Shown one piece after another: positions 8,922 to 17,436 of a stretch of DNA of 64,000 nucleotides. How positions within the stretch are numbered: the first letter of the stretch is position 1; every line of letters starts with the position of its first letter. The stretch lies in the NCBI GenBank assembly GCA_030836185.1, contig JAURQH010000042.1:51858-115857 (forward strand), in the 5' to 3' direction. The notes under the pieces were generated by a model, which did not search any database, was not told the origin of the DNA, and was given only the letters and a program-made list of their open reading frames with translations. The translations under genes were made by a program, and so were the position numbers. This DNA comes from Planctomycetota bacterium. GTDB lineage: Bacteria; Planctomycetota; Planctomycetia; Planctomycetales; Planctomycetaceae.

Positions 8922-9271
8922 CTCAACCGTCCTTTCGAAAAGTCCCGGAACACAATTTCGGGCAGGGATATTTTGCAGAGAACCAACTCTGCAGATATGT
9001 CTGTACTCGTTGTTTGCTCGTTTCAGCGTCTCACCGATTCGTGCGAACGTACAAAGCTAGGTCACACATCAAGGCAGTCAAGCGGGTGTTAGAAAAATTT
9101 GGAAAACAATTTGGCCCTCAGTTACAACGTGGAGAATTCGCATCACGCCACTGAGATTGAGAGGTCTCTTCGCTCGGTAAAAACAGGCTCACATGGCATC
9201 TGTTCCACGAAAACAACAACATTTATTTTTTTGCAGGAAATCTCATCGCGACGGAGTTTCGTGGCCTATAT
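8922..9271. other. 350-bp divergent promoter region of flp and the GT2-like gene
   Basis: No gene is seen. This must carry the flp promoter on the minus strand and that of the glycosyltransferase-like gene on the plus strand. I see no -35/-10 pair good enough to place. Confidence 0.35.
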
Positions 9272-10183
9272 TTGTCATCGAGGGAGGGGATTTCCCCATA
9301 CATAACCTGTCTAACGAGACAAAACGACGTGACTGTCAATCGCATTTTCCCACACGCAAGACACGACCATGACTTGCCGGATCAGATCGAAAAAGTAGAG
9401 TCCCCCTCGGCGGGAATGGACGCTCTGCTGAAATCAGTCTCCGCGCAGAACGATGACGAACGGGAAGGCCGGTTTCTGTTTTTGATCGCCAATCAAAGAA
9501 CCAGCAACCTCGATCAAATCCTCAACGATCTCCCCGAAAACCTCTTCGATGAAATCGTACTGATCGATGCGGGATGCTCAGAACGCGTGCTCGAACAGGG
9601 GATGATGGCGGGCCTGCAACTTGTCTCTGCCCCTCATGGCGATCGTCCCGGGTTGATACGAAAGCTGTGCTTCGATATCGCTCAAAGACAATCTGCCAAT
9701 ATGCTGGCCCTGTTTGAACTTCAGCATATTCGTGATCTGGCTGCATTACCGGCCATTGTGAAACTGATCGACCAAGAGATTTGGGATGTTATTCTGGGAA
9801 CGCGGTTTGACGACTTCATACCGATGTCGAAACGATCACATTTGACGCCACACCAACTCGGCCCTCGACGTGGCAAACAATTGATTGCCGATCTCTTTTA
9901 TGGGCAACGTCTGATTGACCCGGATACCGATTTCTTAGCGTGTCGAGTCCATCCGCTCTGGGTCTTGCCGTATCACGAAAACGAAAATTCGCGAATCTTT
10001 TCTTGGCAGTTTATCGCCCAGACATTAGGAGCCGGTTTTCGAATCGGAGAATTACCGCTACGAGTGGCCCATTCCGAAGACGAGATTTCGACCGCTTCCA
10101 GCATCAGCTTTTCGGATCGATGGGCGTGTGCGAAAACGGTGTTCAAATCGTGGACCAAAAGATTCCGTATTTGGCGTAAATAA
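9272..10183 (+). CDS. GT2-like protein, probably catalytically degenerate
   Basis: Residues about 67-230 resemble the DPM1-like GT-A fold of family 2 glycosyltransferases: RFLFLIANQR, FDEIVLIDAG, a central HGDRPGLIRKLCFDIA helix, and WDVILGTRFDD, which matches the family's D-x-V-x-G-x-R strand. Where active enzymes have LDADGQH the sequence reads LFELQH, so the metal-binding DXD is missing. The frame opens with TTG at 9272. A GTG at 9329 and an ATG at 9416 (with GGCGGGA before it) are alternative starts, so the first 48 residues are uncertain. It is divergent from flp. A role in surface glycosylation is possible but unproven. Confidence 0.6.
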   Translation: MSSREGISPYITCLTRQNDVTVNRIFPHARHDHDLPDQIEKVESPSAGMDALLKSVSAQNDDEREGRFLFLIANQRTSNLDQILNDLPENLFDEIVLIDAGCSERVLEQGMMAGLQLVSAPHGDRPGLIRKLCFDIAQRQSANMLALFELQHIRDLAALPAIVKLIDQEIWDVILGTRFDDFIPMSKRSHLTPHQLGPRRGKQLIADLFYGQRLIDPDTDFLACRVHPLWVLPYHENENSRIFSWQFIAQTLGAGFRIGELPLRVAHSEDEISTASSISFSDRWACAKTVFKSWTKRFRIWRK

Positions 10184-10327
10184 GGTTCACTCGGGATTTG
10201 CGTATTCATCTTGAAGCTTGACGAAAAGCGGACATCTCTTACCCACGTTGAATTGTTCAACGATCCCACATTGGGAAACCAAATATGTTGGAAAATTCGT
10301 CAAGCGCATGATGAAGCAACGAAAGGA

Positions 10328-10401
10328 TAGCTGGATTCGCAAGAATTCAGACGAAATGCGAGGGTAGTGTTGGTCCTTCTGAACTCTTGCGAGTCCAGCT
10401 A
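10328..10401. repeat. palindromic intergenic repeat with 23-bp arms
   Basis: The left arm (10328-10350, beginning TAGCTGGATTCGCAAG) and the right arm (10379-10401, ending CTTGCGAGTCCAGCTA) are reverse complements at 21 of 23 positions, with a 28-nt loop. There is no T-run. The shape suggests a MITE-like or REP-like element rather than a terminator. Confidence 0.65.
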
Positions 10402-10480
10402 CAGGCGAGGTTCGAGCCGTGGGCTACGGATTGGAGTCCTTAATGCCCACACGCTCTGATGAAATATTCCAGAGACCGGG

Positions 10481-10503
10481 AAAAACCTAAAGGCGAAGGT
10501 TTT
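10481..10503 (-). terminator. terminator-like hairpin downstream of the Nramp-like gene
   Basis: AAAACCT (10482-10488) and AGGTTTT (10497-10503) form a 7-bp stem with an 8-nt loop. On the minus strand the stem runs into TTTTT, as expected after the Nramp-like gene that stops at 10532. By symmetry it could act on both strands. Confidence 0.5.
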
Positions 10504-10531
10504 AGCCCCATCGTTTGGTAACGAACTCACG

Positions 10532-12334
10532 TCAATTCGCGGTCGACTCGTCAAATGGCGTTGCTGGCTTCTTGGTAAAGTGGGTCACAATTATCGACAC
10601 CACAAACACACCCAGCAATCCTAGCAGAATATATTTCTCCAAACCGCTATTTGTACTGGGGCTCCAACTGCCACTCTTCAATTTGCTCCACAAGCTCCAT
10701 CCGCTTCCGAAACTGGCCAACGCCACAGCAACACCCATCGCCAGATTCCATTTGAGTCGGCGTCCACCTTCGGGGCGATTCTCTCCCAACAAGCTTTTCG
10801 AATTCAACATGCAGAAGAATGTGATGTAGGCAATCGGCAGGAGAATCATACCGAAGACAGACGTGGGAACGGCTAACCAGAATTTCGCATCTCCCCGCCA
10901 TAAAAACGGGCCTAATGCCCCGGTACAACCTGCCATCAAACATCCCAATCTGTGAGGCATACCAGTTGAAGGCAGATTAAGCATTTCACAGACAACGAAA
11001 CCGTTAATCAGCATGAGAATGATGATGGTGGAAACAGCCATCCCCAGGACACCAATCCCGAATAGATAATGTCCAATCGATTTGGGTTTAGCGGCGACGG
11101 CAACTTTCTCTTCCTCATCTGATGGCTCTGTCTCAGGTTGATCTGTTGCCCCCTCAAAGAGCGGCTCCAACGATTTCGACAGATCAAACGCATCCCGTTT
11201 GACCAACATGGCAGCCAGTTCGCGATCACCATCGGTAATCGGCTCGGCAGAAGCATCCTCACGACCGGCAAGGAGCTTATCGAACCCCCCTTTCATCGCA
11301 GCAGTTGCGGTCACAGCATTCCCATTCGCATCAACCTCTGAAAGTAATCCCGGTGCGGGTTGCCCATGAAACTGACTTGCAGAAGCAATCACCACGCAAC
11401 TGGTTGCCATCATGAAAGGGATGAACAAGCCTGTTCCGAGATCGAACATGGCCAAGCCACGAAAATCTTTGTCCCAACCTCTTTGTAGCATGGAATAGGG
11501 AAGCAGGAAGGTCATATTGATTCCAACCGCCGTTGCAGCAGCAGTAATCATCACGTCCCGTTGGTCTTTCATAATGATCGCTCGCCAGTGATCGGCATCT
11601 CCTGCACGAGATAACGCATCTGAAAAGACGGCAGAAGGTTTAAACAGGACACTTGGATTGGGAATAAATCCTCCCAGAATTTCTCCCCAGGCCAATCCCA
11701 CCTGGCTGGTCGCCATCTTGAACACGACACCAAAGAAACTGAGGACGACGACGCCTACCATAATCTTCAGAATGATCTCAAACAGTCGAATACCCCAACC
11801 GCCCGAGTTATAAAACCAAACGACAGTCACCGCCGGCACAAATAACATAATCACGGTGATGATATCTCGCGAATTCTCCAATGAGAGCCCACCGATTGAT
11901 TCCACACCGCTGAAATAGTCAGCGGCCAAATTTTGTTGCAAAGCCGCCGAACCCAAAGCAAATTGAGGCATACACCAGACAAGATTTGCCATCATGGTGG
12001 CAATCGCCCAACCCCAGCCAAGTGCTGGATTGACATGATTTCTCACTGCGACAAACGGGCGTTCTTTGGTCGAAAGTGCGACATATCCAATCGCACTGAG
12101 CATGATTACACCCATCACCATTGCCAACGGCTGTAACCACATCAGGGAAAACCCTGCCAGAATCCCGAGATATAAACTTCCTGAAAGCGAACCGCCTCCC
12201 AGGGTAATTGCTGATTGCAACCAGCCTGGTCCAGACAACTTGGTATAAGCCCAAATTTTGGGGCCAGTCCCCTTTTTGGAGGCATCGAGGATCATTTGCC
12301 GCTGTTGTTCGATTTTTGCTTGATCATCGCTCAT
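10532..12334 (-). CDS. divergent Nramp-like membrane transporter
   Basis: This 600-residue protein has 11-12 hydrophobic segments and resembles the Nramp family. The first helix reads LSGPGWLQSAITLGGGSLSGS: the GPG lead-in is kept, but the Nramp DPGN metal-binding motif is replaced by LGGG. The sixth-helix region reads GINMTFLLPYSMLQRG where Nramps have MPHN. A soluble acidic insert of roughly 100 residues (around ATAAMKGGFDKLLAG to EPSDEEEK) interrupts the later helices. I chose ATG 12334 because the 64 residues upstream of it do not look membrane-like or conserved. The substrate cannot be inferred, and a metal other than Mn/Fe or a non-metal is possible. Confidence 0.75.
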   Translation of the reverse strand: MSDDQAKIEQQRQMILDASKKGTGPKIWAYTKLSGPGWLQSAITLGGGSLSGSLYLGILAGFSLMWLQPLAMVMGVIMLSAIGYVALSTKERPFVAVRNHVNPALGWGWAIATMMANLVWCMPQFALGSAALQQNLAADYFSGVESIGGLSLENSRDIITVIMLFVPAVTVVWFYNSGGWGIRLFEIILKIMVGVVVLSFFGVVFKMATSQVGLAWGEILGGFIPNPSVLFKPSAVFSDALSRAGDADHWRAIIMKDQRDVMITAAATAVGINMTFLLPYSMLQRGWDKDFRGLAMFDLGTGLFIPFMMATSCVVIASASQFHGQPAPGLLSEVDANGNAVTATAAMKGGFDKLLAGREDASAEPITDGDRELAAMLVKRDAFDLSKSLEPLFEGATDQPETEPSDEEEKVAVAAKPKSIGHYLFGIGVLGMAVSTIIILMLINGFVVCEMLNLPSTGMPHRLGCLMAGCTGALGPFLWRGDAKFWLAVPTSVFGMILLPIAYITFFCMLNSKSLLGENRPEGGRRLKWNLAMGVAVALASFGSGWSLWSKLKSGSWSPSTNSGLEKYILLGLLGVFVVSIIVTHFTKKPATPFDESTAN

Positions 12335-12589
12335 AGTGAGAATGCCGGTGTCAAATGTGTTTATGGAAGGAATCGCGGATGTGTTGAACAGGCTAACGCC
12401 GCCTGAAACCCAAAGCAAGTAATCAATGTGCTTCCCGTCAAGTGATAGAATGACCGCTCGAATTCGCAGGAAATTGCTATAAGGTTTCCCTAAAATGAAC
12501 CGATCAGTCGCTTTTGACGTATTCACTTTCGCAGCGAGAGACTGTCACCAGTCGTTTGTCATCGTCCCACAAGATTCGGAGGAAGCCGA

Positions 12590-12970
12590 ATGTCGAACCA
12601 GAATGGCCCTCATCCTGCTCAAATCGCGAAACATGTCGGTACTGTTCTGGCGAGTCTCGGCGTCTTATTGTTCCTTTCAACCTTTATTTCCGCCGCTCTG
12701 AATTTTGGAAATTTCGACAACTTCCATGAGCGAGGCCGGTCAATGGCCTTGAGAGCCGTCTTTGGCTTCATATTTATGATTGCGGGAGGTGCTGTTCATG
12801 GCGTCGCCTCCTCCAAAGAACGCCCAAAAGGCGGCAAATTTAATGACGGCACGTGGAATCCGGGAAGTGATTCGGAACTCGCCGGCCCGATCAACATTCG
12901 CTGCCCGAGTTGTCGAGCGTTAAACGACGAAGCGGCCAAATTCTGTGACCAATGCGGGAAGAATCTGTAA
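12590..12970 (+). CDS. membrane protein with C-terminal zinc ribbon
   Basis: This 126-residue protein has two hydrophobic segments (about residues 15-40, GTVLASLGVLLFLSTF, and 55-75, AVFGFIFMIAGGAVHGV). It ends in a zinc-ribbon with two CxxC pairs, CPSCRALNDE and FCDQCGKNL, which should bind one Zn ion on the cytoplasmic or extracellular side. The function is unknown. Short proteins of this layout are frequent in planctomycetes. It is divergent from the Nramp-like gene, with only about 255 nt between the chosen starts. Confidence 0.72.
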   Translation: MSNQNGPHPAQIAKHVGTVLASLGVLLFLSTFISAALNFGNFDNFHERGRSMALRAVFGFIFMIAGGAVHGVASSKERPKGGKFNDGTWNPGSDSELAGPINIRCPSCRALNDEAAKFCDQCGKNL

Positions 12971-13075
12971 GAGTGGAAGACCGAGGTTGCAGTCAAACCC
13001 CCACCACTTCATAATTTAGAGAGTCTAATTCAGACAAAGAAACCCCTCATAGACCTGAAATTCAGGGAGACAGAT

Positions 13076-14143
13076 TTGCCCAGCCGTCATCATCAAACAC
13101 TGCGTTACCTGGCCGTGTTCTCACTCGCCGTGTTATTGGCATTGCCGGGCTGTAACGGCAGTTCCGACCCGGAACCCGATCCGTCATCAGACAACACGTC
13201 TTCCAACACCGAAACGACCTCTGGAGATAATGGGGCGGGTGGAACACCCAGTCAGGTTTCGACCGATTCGCAAGGTCGGAAATCCATTGATGGAATTCCC
13301 TACGATGTGTTCTTTGATGATCCTCTAGCCGTTGTCGCACAGCAAGGCACCATCACGCCGATGGAGACACCGACCGTCGCTGCAAATGACACTCCCACGG
13401 AAACTCCCGAACCAGAACCGATGCCGAAAGAAGAACCGAAAACGGCCTCGATCAAATGGGAGCAGATCATCCCCATGGAGTATCTCGACAACGAAATCAA
13501 ATCAATTCGCAATTTCTTGACTCCCACCCTGCAATCGGTCGGTGCTTATAACCGTGAATACAAACAGATACCCAAGTGTGGGAATACGATTTCTGCCTTG
13601 GCACAAATTGCTCTTTCTCATCCGGGAGATGCACTTTGGAAAGACCAAGCTCCCGCACTTCGAGACATCAGTTACAATCTGGGGGGTTCTGCTGAAGCTC
13701 CGGGACGTGCAGGCTGGGAAGCTTCCTCCCTTCAATTCGAAAACCTGCTACAAATTTTCAATGGCTCTGAACCCACATTGGAGGAAACCCCCGACCCGAA
13801 TCTCGCATTTGGTGACAAAGCCGACCGTGGCCCATTGATGCGACGTATGGAAGATGCCTTCAACTGGCTTTCCAGCAACACACCGACACCTGCCGCATTT
13901 GTCGATGTTAAAGACAAGGCGATGCACGAAACCATCATCCTCGGTGCTCTGACCCAGGTCACTGGTGATGAATCTTATCTGTTTGCCGACGAACCAGACT
14001 ATCAAGGCCATGTCAAAGAGATGATGGCAGCCGTTGAACAGATGCGAAAAGGGATTGACGATGAAAATCATGAACTGTTTCGTGAAGGTGTCAGCACGAT
14101 CACAAAAAAATGTGCCGAGTGTCATACCGATTACCGTGAATAG
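13076..14143 (+). CDS. c-type cytochrome lipoprotein
   Basis: This 355-residue protein probably starts at TTG 13076, which is preceded by AGGGAG at good spacing. No ATG lies before the signal sequence. The signal peptide ends in a lipobox (LLALPGC), so lipidation is expected. A Ser/Asp/Thr-rich linker and a Pro/Glu-rich stretch follow, then a helical domain, and a single heme site at the very C-terminus (KKCAECHTDYRE). A CxxCH at the end of a helical domain is the layout of cytochrome c'-type (class II) four-helix proteins. It probably carries electrons or binds a small ligand on the periplasmic side. The partner is unknown. Confidence 0.75.
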   Translation: MPSRHHQTLRYLAVFSLAVLLALPGCNGSSDPEPDPSSDNTSSNTETTSGDNGAGGTPSQVSTDSQGRKSIDGIPYDVFFDDPLAVVAQQGTITPMETPTVAANDTPTETPEPEPMPKEEPKTASIKWEQIIPMEYLDNEIKSIRNFLTPTLQSVGAYNREYKQIPKCGNTISALAQIALSHPGDALWKDQAPALRDISYNLGGSAEAPGRAGWEASSLQFENLLQIFNGSEPTLEETPDPNLAFGDKADRGPLMRRMEDAFNWLSSNTPTPAAFVDVKDKAMHETIILGALTQVTGDESYLFADEPDYQGHVKEMMAAVEQMRKGIDDENHELFREGVSTITKKCAECHTDYRE

Positions 14144-14191
14144 TATACAAGAAGATTAATTCGACGATCATTTCTGATAAATGGATCAACC

Positions 14192-15121
14192 ATGCTGAAC
14201 CGACTTTTTCATGGCGTGATTTTCAGCCTTCTGATGCTCGGCTCAGTTTCTGCCGATGTCATCGAACTCAACACGGGCCAGCGTTTGGAAGGGGAAGTCC
14301 TGAAAGAAAGCGACGATGCGGTCTTTATCGACTTGGGGGTCGATGTGATCAAAATTCCGCGAGATCGCATCCGTTCGCGAGAAACGGTCACCACCAGCAA
14401 CAAAGAGACGCAATCTGCTGCAAAAAACCCGAACTCACTGTACCTCACTGCTAAGCTACCCACCAAGAATGTCAAAGATCTCACCGAAGAATTCGGTGAG
14501 GGTGTCGTTCTGGTACAAACACCGGGTGGACTTGGCTCGGGATTTATCATCAACTCTCGCGGCTTCTGCGTCACCAATTATCATGTGGTTGAACGAGAAA
14601 CCCAAATCGCCGTGACGATCTTCGATAAAACGAAAACGGGCGATATCCAGCGAAGGCGTATTGAAAACATCAAAATTCTGGCCCTTAACCCGTACTTCGA
14701 TCTCGCCCTTTTACAAATTCCGACACAAGAAGAGTTCAATTTTGAGCCGGTCTTTTTGAATGATGATGACGATTTCAAAGAAGGCGATTCTGTCTTCGCC
14801 ATCGGGAATCCTCTCGGCCTCGAACGCTCGGTCTCAGAAGGGATCATCAGCACTAAAAATCGAAACTTTGAAGGCATCGTCTATATCCAGACAACCGCTC
14901 AAATCAATCCCGGTAATAGTGGTGGGCCGCTATTCAATCGCAAGGGAGAAGTCGTCGGCGTGACGAATATGAAGCTCACATTCGGTGAGGGGCTCGGCTT
15001 TGCTATCCCCATCAGTTACTTGCGTCATTTCCTGAAAAATCGAGATGCCTTCGCGTATAACAAAGAAAATCCGAACACTGGTTTTCATTATCTGCTGCCG
15101 CCCAAAAAAGAAACGAAATGA
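14192..15121 (+). CDS. exported trypsin-like serine protease (S1C, DegP-like)
   Basis: This 309-residue protein has a signal peptide (LFHGVIFSLLMLGSVSA). After a small beta-rich N-terminal domain (VIELNTGQRLEGEVL to IKIPRDRI) comes a chymotrypsin-fold protease. The catalytic triad is visible: His in FCVTNYHVVE, Asp in PYFDLALLQI, and Ser in INPGNSGGPLFN. There is no PDZ domain, so it is shorter than DegP/HtrA and resembles the PDZ-less S1C proteases. The likely role is periplasmic protein quality control or processing. It ends 2 nt before the convergent PfkB kinase gene. Confidence 0.88.
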   Translation: MLNRLFHGVIFSLLMLGSVSADVIELNTGQRLEGEVLKESDDAVFIDLGVDVIKIPRDRIRSRETVTTSNKETQSAAKNPNSLYLTAKLPTKNVKDLTEEFGEGVVLVQTPGGLGSGFIINSRGFCVTNYHVVERETQIAVTIFDKTKTGDIQRRRIENIKILALNPYFDLALLQIPTQEEFNFEPVFLNDDDDFKEGDSVFAIGNPLGLERSVSEGIISTKNRNFEGIVYIQTTAQINPGNSGGPLFNRKGEVVGVTNMKLTFGEGLGFAIPISYLRHFLKNRDAFAYNKENPNTGFHYLLPPKKETK

Positions 15122-15123
15122 TT

Positions 15124-16080
15124 TCAGCCTGGGGAATATTGCAGCTCATTGTCGGCTAGAAACTGTTGTAATTGTTCGCGATTAAAAACCCCCGTTGTGG
15201 CTCCCAATGCCTGCACACAACTGGCGCCTAATGCACTTCCCATGGCTAAGCGTTCTTTCATCGTTCGCTCTTCGAGCATGCCGAGAATATATCCAGCCGT
15301 AAACGCATCACCGCTGCCTGTTCCATCGATGAAATTCACTTCGAATCTTCCCGCCTGAATGGTCTCTTCATTCAAAGCAACCAGCCCCTCATCCCCACAG
15401 GTGATAATAACTTCTTTGGCACCGGCTGAGCGAAATCGTCGTGCCTGCTCAAGCGGGGCAGCAATGCCTGTAATCGCCTCTCCTTCATCGTTATTGGGGA
15501 GAAAAGCATCGGTGTATCTCAAGACTGGCGCAATGCGGTCCCAATACTCAGCCGATTTAGGAATCACCACATCAAGAACCGTCCGTGTCCCACCAGATTG
15601 TGCATCTTCAAACAATTGTACGACATCATCCACGAGCCAGGTATCGGTGATGCAATATCCACCCAGATACAGAACACGATAGTTTTTCAGAATCTTTCGA
15701 TCGATATCTGCGGCAGAAAACAGATCGTTCGCACCCGTTGAATGAATAAAGCGGCGGTCATCACCTTGAACCGGGATGATCAGAGAAGCCGAAGTGGGTT
15801 GCTCATGCGAGACTGTCAATAAGTCGGTCCCCACTCCCGTATTCTGCAGAAACTTGATGGAAAAGTCGCCTAATGCATCCGACCCGACAACTCCCGAAAA
15901 ATCAGCACGACACCCAAGCTTGGCAAGATCAACAGAGACATTTGCCGCACAACCACCAATGGTGATGGTTGTTCCATTGGTGAGAACAAGTTCTCCCGAA
16001 TAGGGTAAGCGTTGGATGGGTTCACAAACGTGATCAGCAACGACAATTCCGGCACACAGACAATCGAGAGACTGAGTCAT
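15124..16080 (-). CDS. PfkB family carbohydrate kinase
   Basis: This is a 318-residue ribokinase-fold sugar kinase. The N-terminal PfkB signature region is seen in TITIGGCAANVSVDLAKLGC. The C-terminal signature with the catalytic Asp is FIDGTGSGDAFTAGYILG, where GSGD forms the anion hole and its Asp acts as base. DVVIPKSAEYWD and FLPNNDEGEAITG are the usual core segments. The substrate cannot be fixed from motifs: ribose, fructose and adenosine-type kinases all share them. It is a single gene on the minus strand, with DUF2062 upstream on the same strand about 80 nt away. Confidence 0.9.
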   Translation of the reverse strand: MTQSLDCLCAGIVVADHVCEPIQRLPYSGELVLTNGTTITIGGCAANVSVDLAKLGCRADFSGVVGSDALGDFSIKFLQNTGVGTDLLTVSHEQPTSASLIIPVQGDDRRFIHSTGANDLFSAADIDRKILKNYRVLYLGGYCITDTWLVDDVVQLFEDAQSGGTRTVLDVVIPKSAEYWDRIAPVLRYTDAFLPNNDEGEAITGIAAPLEQARRFRSAGAKEVIITCGDEGLVALNEETIQAGRFEVNFIDGTGSGDAFTAGYILGMLEERTMKERLAMGSALGASCVQALGATTGVFNREQLQQFLADNELQYSPG

Positions 16081-16158
16081 TTCAGAGGCTTTTCCAAGGA
16101 TTCCTAATCCGCATCAGTATGTGTGAATCCTCAACTGCGATCAAGAACTTTCTGTAGA

Positions 16159-16713
16159 TCAGGCGACCATTGATTCCGATTGATCGACATCACTTTTCTC
16201 TTCGACGACCTCCACCTGTTTCTCGCCGCGAAACCATTCAAGCAACCATCGCATCAGCGGATAGGTCACGATGCCAGCAGGGATCGAAAGGATGGCCGTG
16301 CCGATCAATAGGGGCTCACCCAAGCCAATGGCCAAATCGACAACCGTGTTCCACCAATCGGAAAAGGAATTGTACTCAAGGATCGCAGCAAATTGTGCGC
16401 GAGTGACTTCTCCTCCGACAAAGAACGAACCCACTTTGTACAACGCCCAATAGATCGGCACGATGGTAATAGGGTTCGAAACATAAACCGCCATCAAGGC
16501 GGCCATGACATTAAATCGAAACAGACGACGGGTACAAACAGAGAGCACCATGACCGTCAACATCTGAAGGCCGACGGTCGGCGTCAAACCCAGAAACACT
16601 CCGATCGCTGTTCCCAACGCAATGGCATGCTCGGTATCATCAAGCATCAATAACGACCACAGGAGTTGCCTTGGTCGTGGAGCAATCGTAAGTTTGGGAG
16701 ATTTCGATCTCAT
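16159..16713 (-). CDS. DUF2062 membrane protein
   Basis: This is a 184-residue protein with three or four membrane segments. The DUF2062 pattern is clear: HAIALGTAIGVFLGLTPTVGLQM, then YVSNPITIVPIYWALYKVGSFFVGG, and a C-terminal hydrophobic segment (LLIGTAILSIPAGIVTYPLM). The tail is charged and rich in Glu and Val. The family is widespread and of unknown function. It lies between the PfkB kinase and TlpA-like genes on the same strand with gaps of 65-80 nt. Confidence 0.85.
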   Translation of the reverse strand: MRSKSPKLTIAPRPRQLLWSLLMLDDTEHAIALGTAIGVFLGLTPTVGLQMLTVMVLSVCTRRLFRFNVMAALMAVYVSNPITIVPIYWALYKVGSFFVGGEVTRAQFAAILEYNSFSDWWNTVVDLAIGLGEPLLIGTAILSIPAGIVTYPLMRWLLEWFRGEKQVEVVEEKSDVDQSESMVA

Positions 16714-16779
16714 GAATAGTCATCAACAATCGTCTTGATATTTTCATAAGAGCCCCGGTCCCGTGACGTTGCTCTTTCC

Positions 16780-17427
16780 TTACTCTTTTGCAGACTCCAA
16801 CAGCGATTTCAGTTTTGGAAGAATATGATCTGCATAAGTGAATTCGTCGCCATACTTTTGAGTATCGTTATCAAATCGCTCGACGAGTTCACCATCGGTC
16901 CCAAAAACATACACCGCAGGAATCGAGCCGAGATCAATTTTTACAAAAACCTCATCTGCAGGTTCGGTACATAAGTAGTTATCGAACATTGCCTTCTGTT
17001 GAGTGAGGAATTTTTGGACTCGTTCCTCGTAATATTCAGGAGGTTTCGAAGAAATACCGACGTAATCGGTGCTACAGGACAAGCAAATGACTTGATCAGG
17101 GTATTTTTCACTCAAAGTGACAAGGTTAGGAAATTCTCGCAAACAAGGTGGGCATGATGTCGACCAAACGTCGAGAACCACGATTTTTCCGGTGTGAGAT
17201 TTCGCTGCGGCCATAATTTCGTCCCATGTCGCCTGAATCAAAGTCACCTCTTCCACCGTCTTTGAATCTTCAACTTTTTCAGCAGCACCTTCCTCTACCT
17301 CCGAATCGATGGCTTCGTTGGAGAGATCAGGACTCTCGACCTCGCTTTCAGTCTCAGTTGCACCACCGCAACCCGACAATATCAGCGAAACAGACGCAAT
17401 CACGGGGAACCACAATTTGATCAACAT
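16780..17427 (-). CDS. TlpA-like thioredoxin lipoprotein
   Basis: This 215-residue protein has a lipoprotein signal (LILSGC), an acidic linker, and a thioredoxin fold (about residues 75-210). The redox motif is WSTSCPPC (CxxC), followed by LREFPNL as in TlpA/ResA proteins. TlpA-like proteins keep heme-binding cysteines or other thiols reduced in the periplasm. The gene starts 9 nt after the stop of a propeller/di-heme cytochrome gene on the same strand, so a role in maturation of that cytochrome is plausible. That link is inferred from position. Confidence 0.85.
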   Translation of the reverse strand: MLIKLWFPVIASVSLILSGCGGATETESEVESPDLSNEAIDSEVEEGAAEKVEDSKTVEEVTLIQATWDEIMAAAKSHTGKIVVLDVWSTSCPPCLREFPNLVTLSEKYPDQVICLSCSTDYVGISSKPPEYYEERVQKFLTQQKAMFDNYLCTEPADEVFVKIDLGSIPAVYVFGTDGELVERFDNDTQKYGDEFTYADHILPKLKSLLESAKE

Positions 17428-17436
17428 AACGAGTCC

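Larger units (their letters stand above)
10184..10531. other. 348-bp intergenic region with a long palindrome and a terminator
   Basis: No gene is present. It holds an imperfect palindrome with 23-bp arms (10328-10401) and a symmetrical terminator-like hairpin (10481-10503), both listed separately. Confidence 0.6.
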
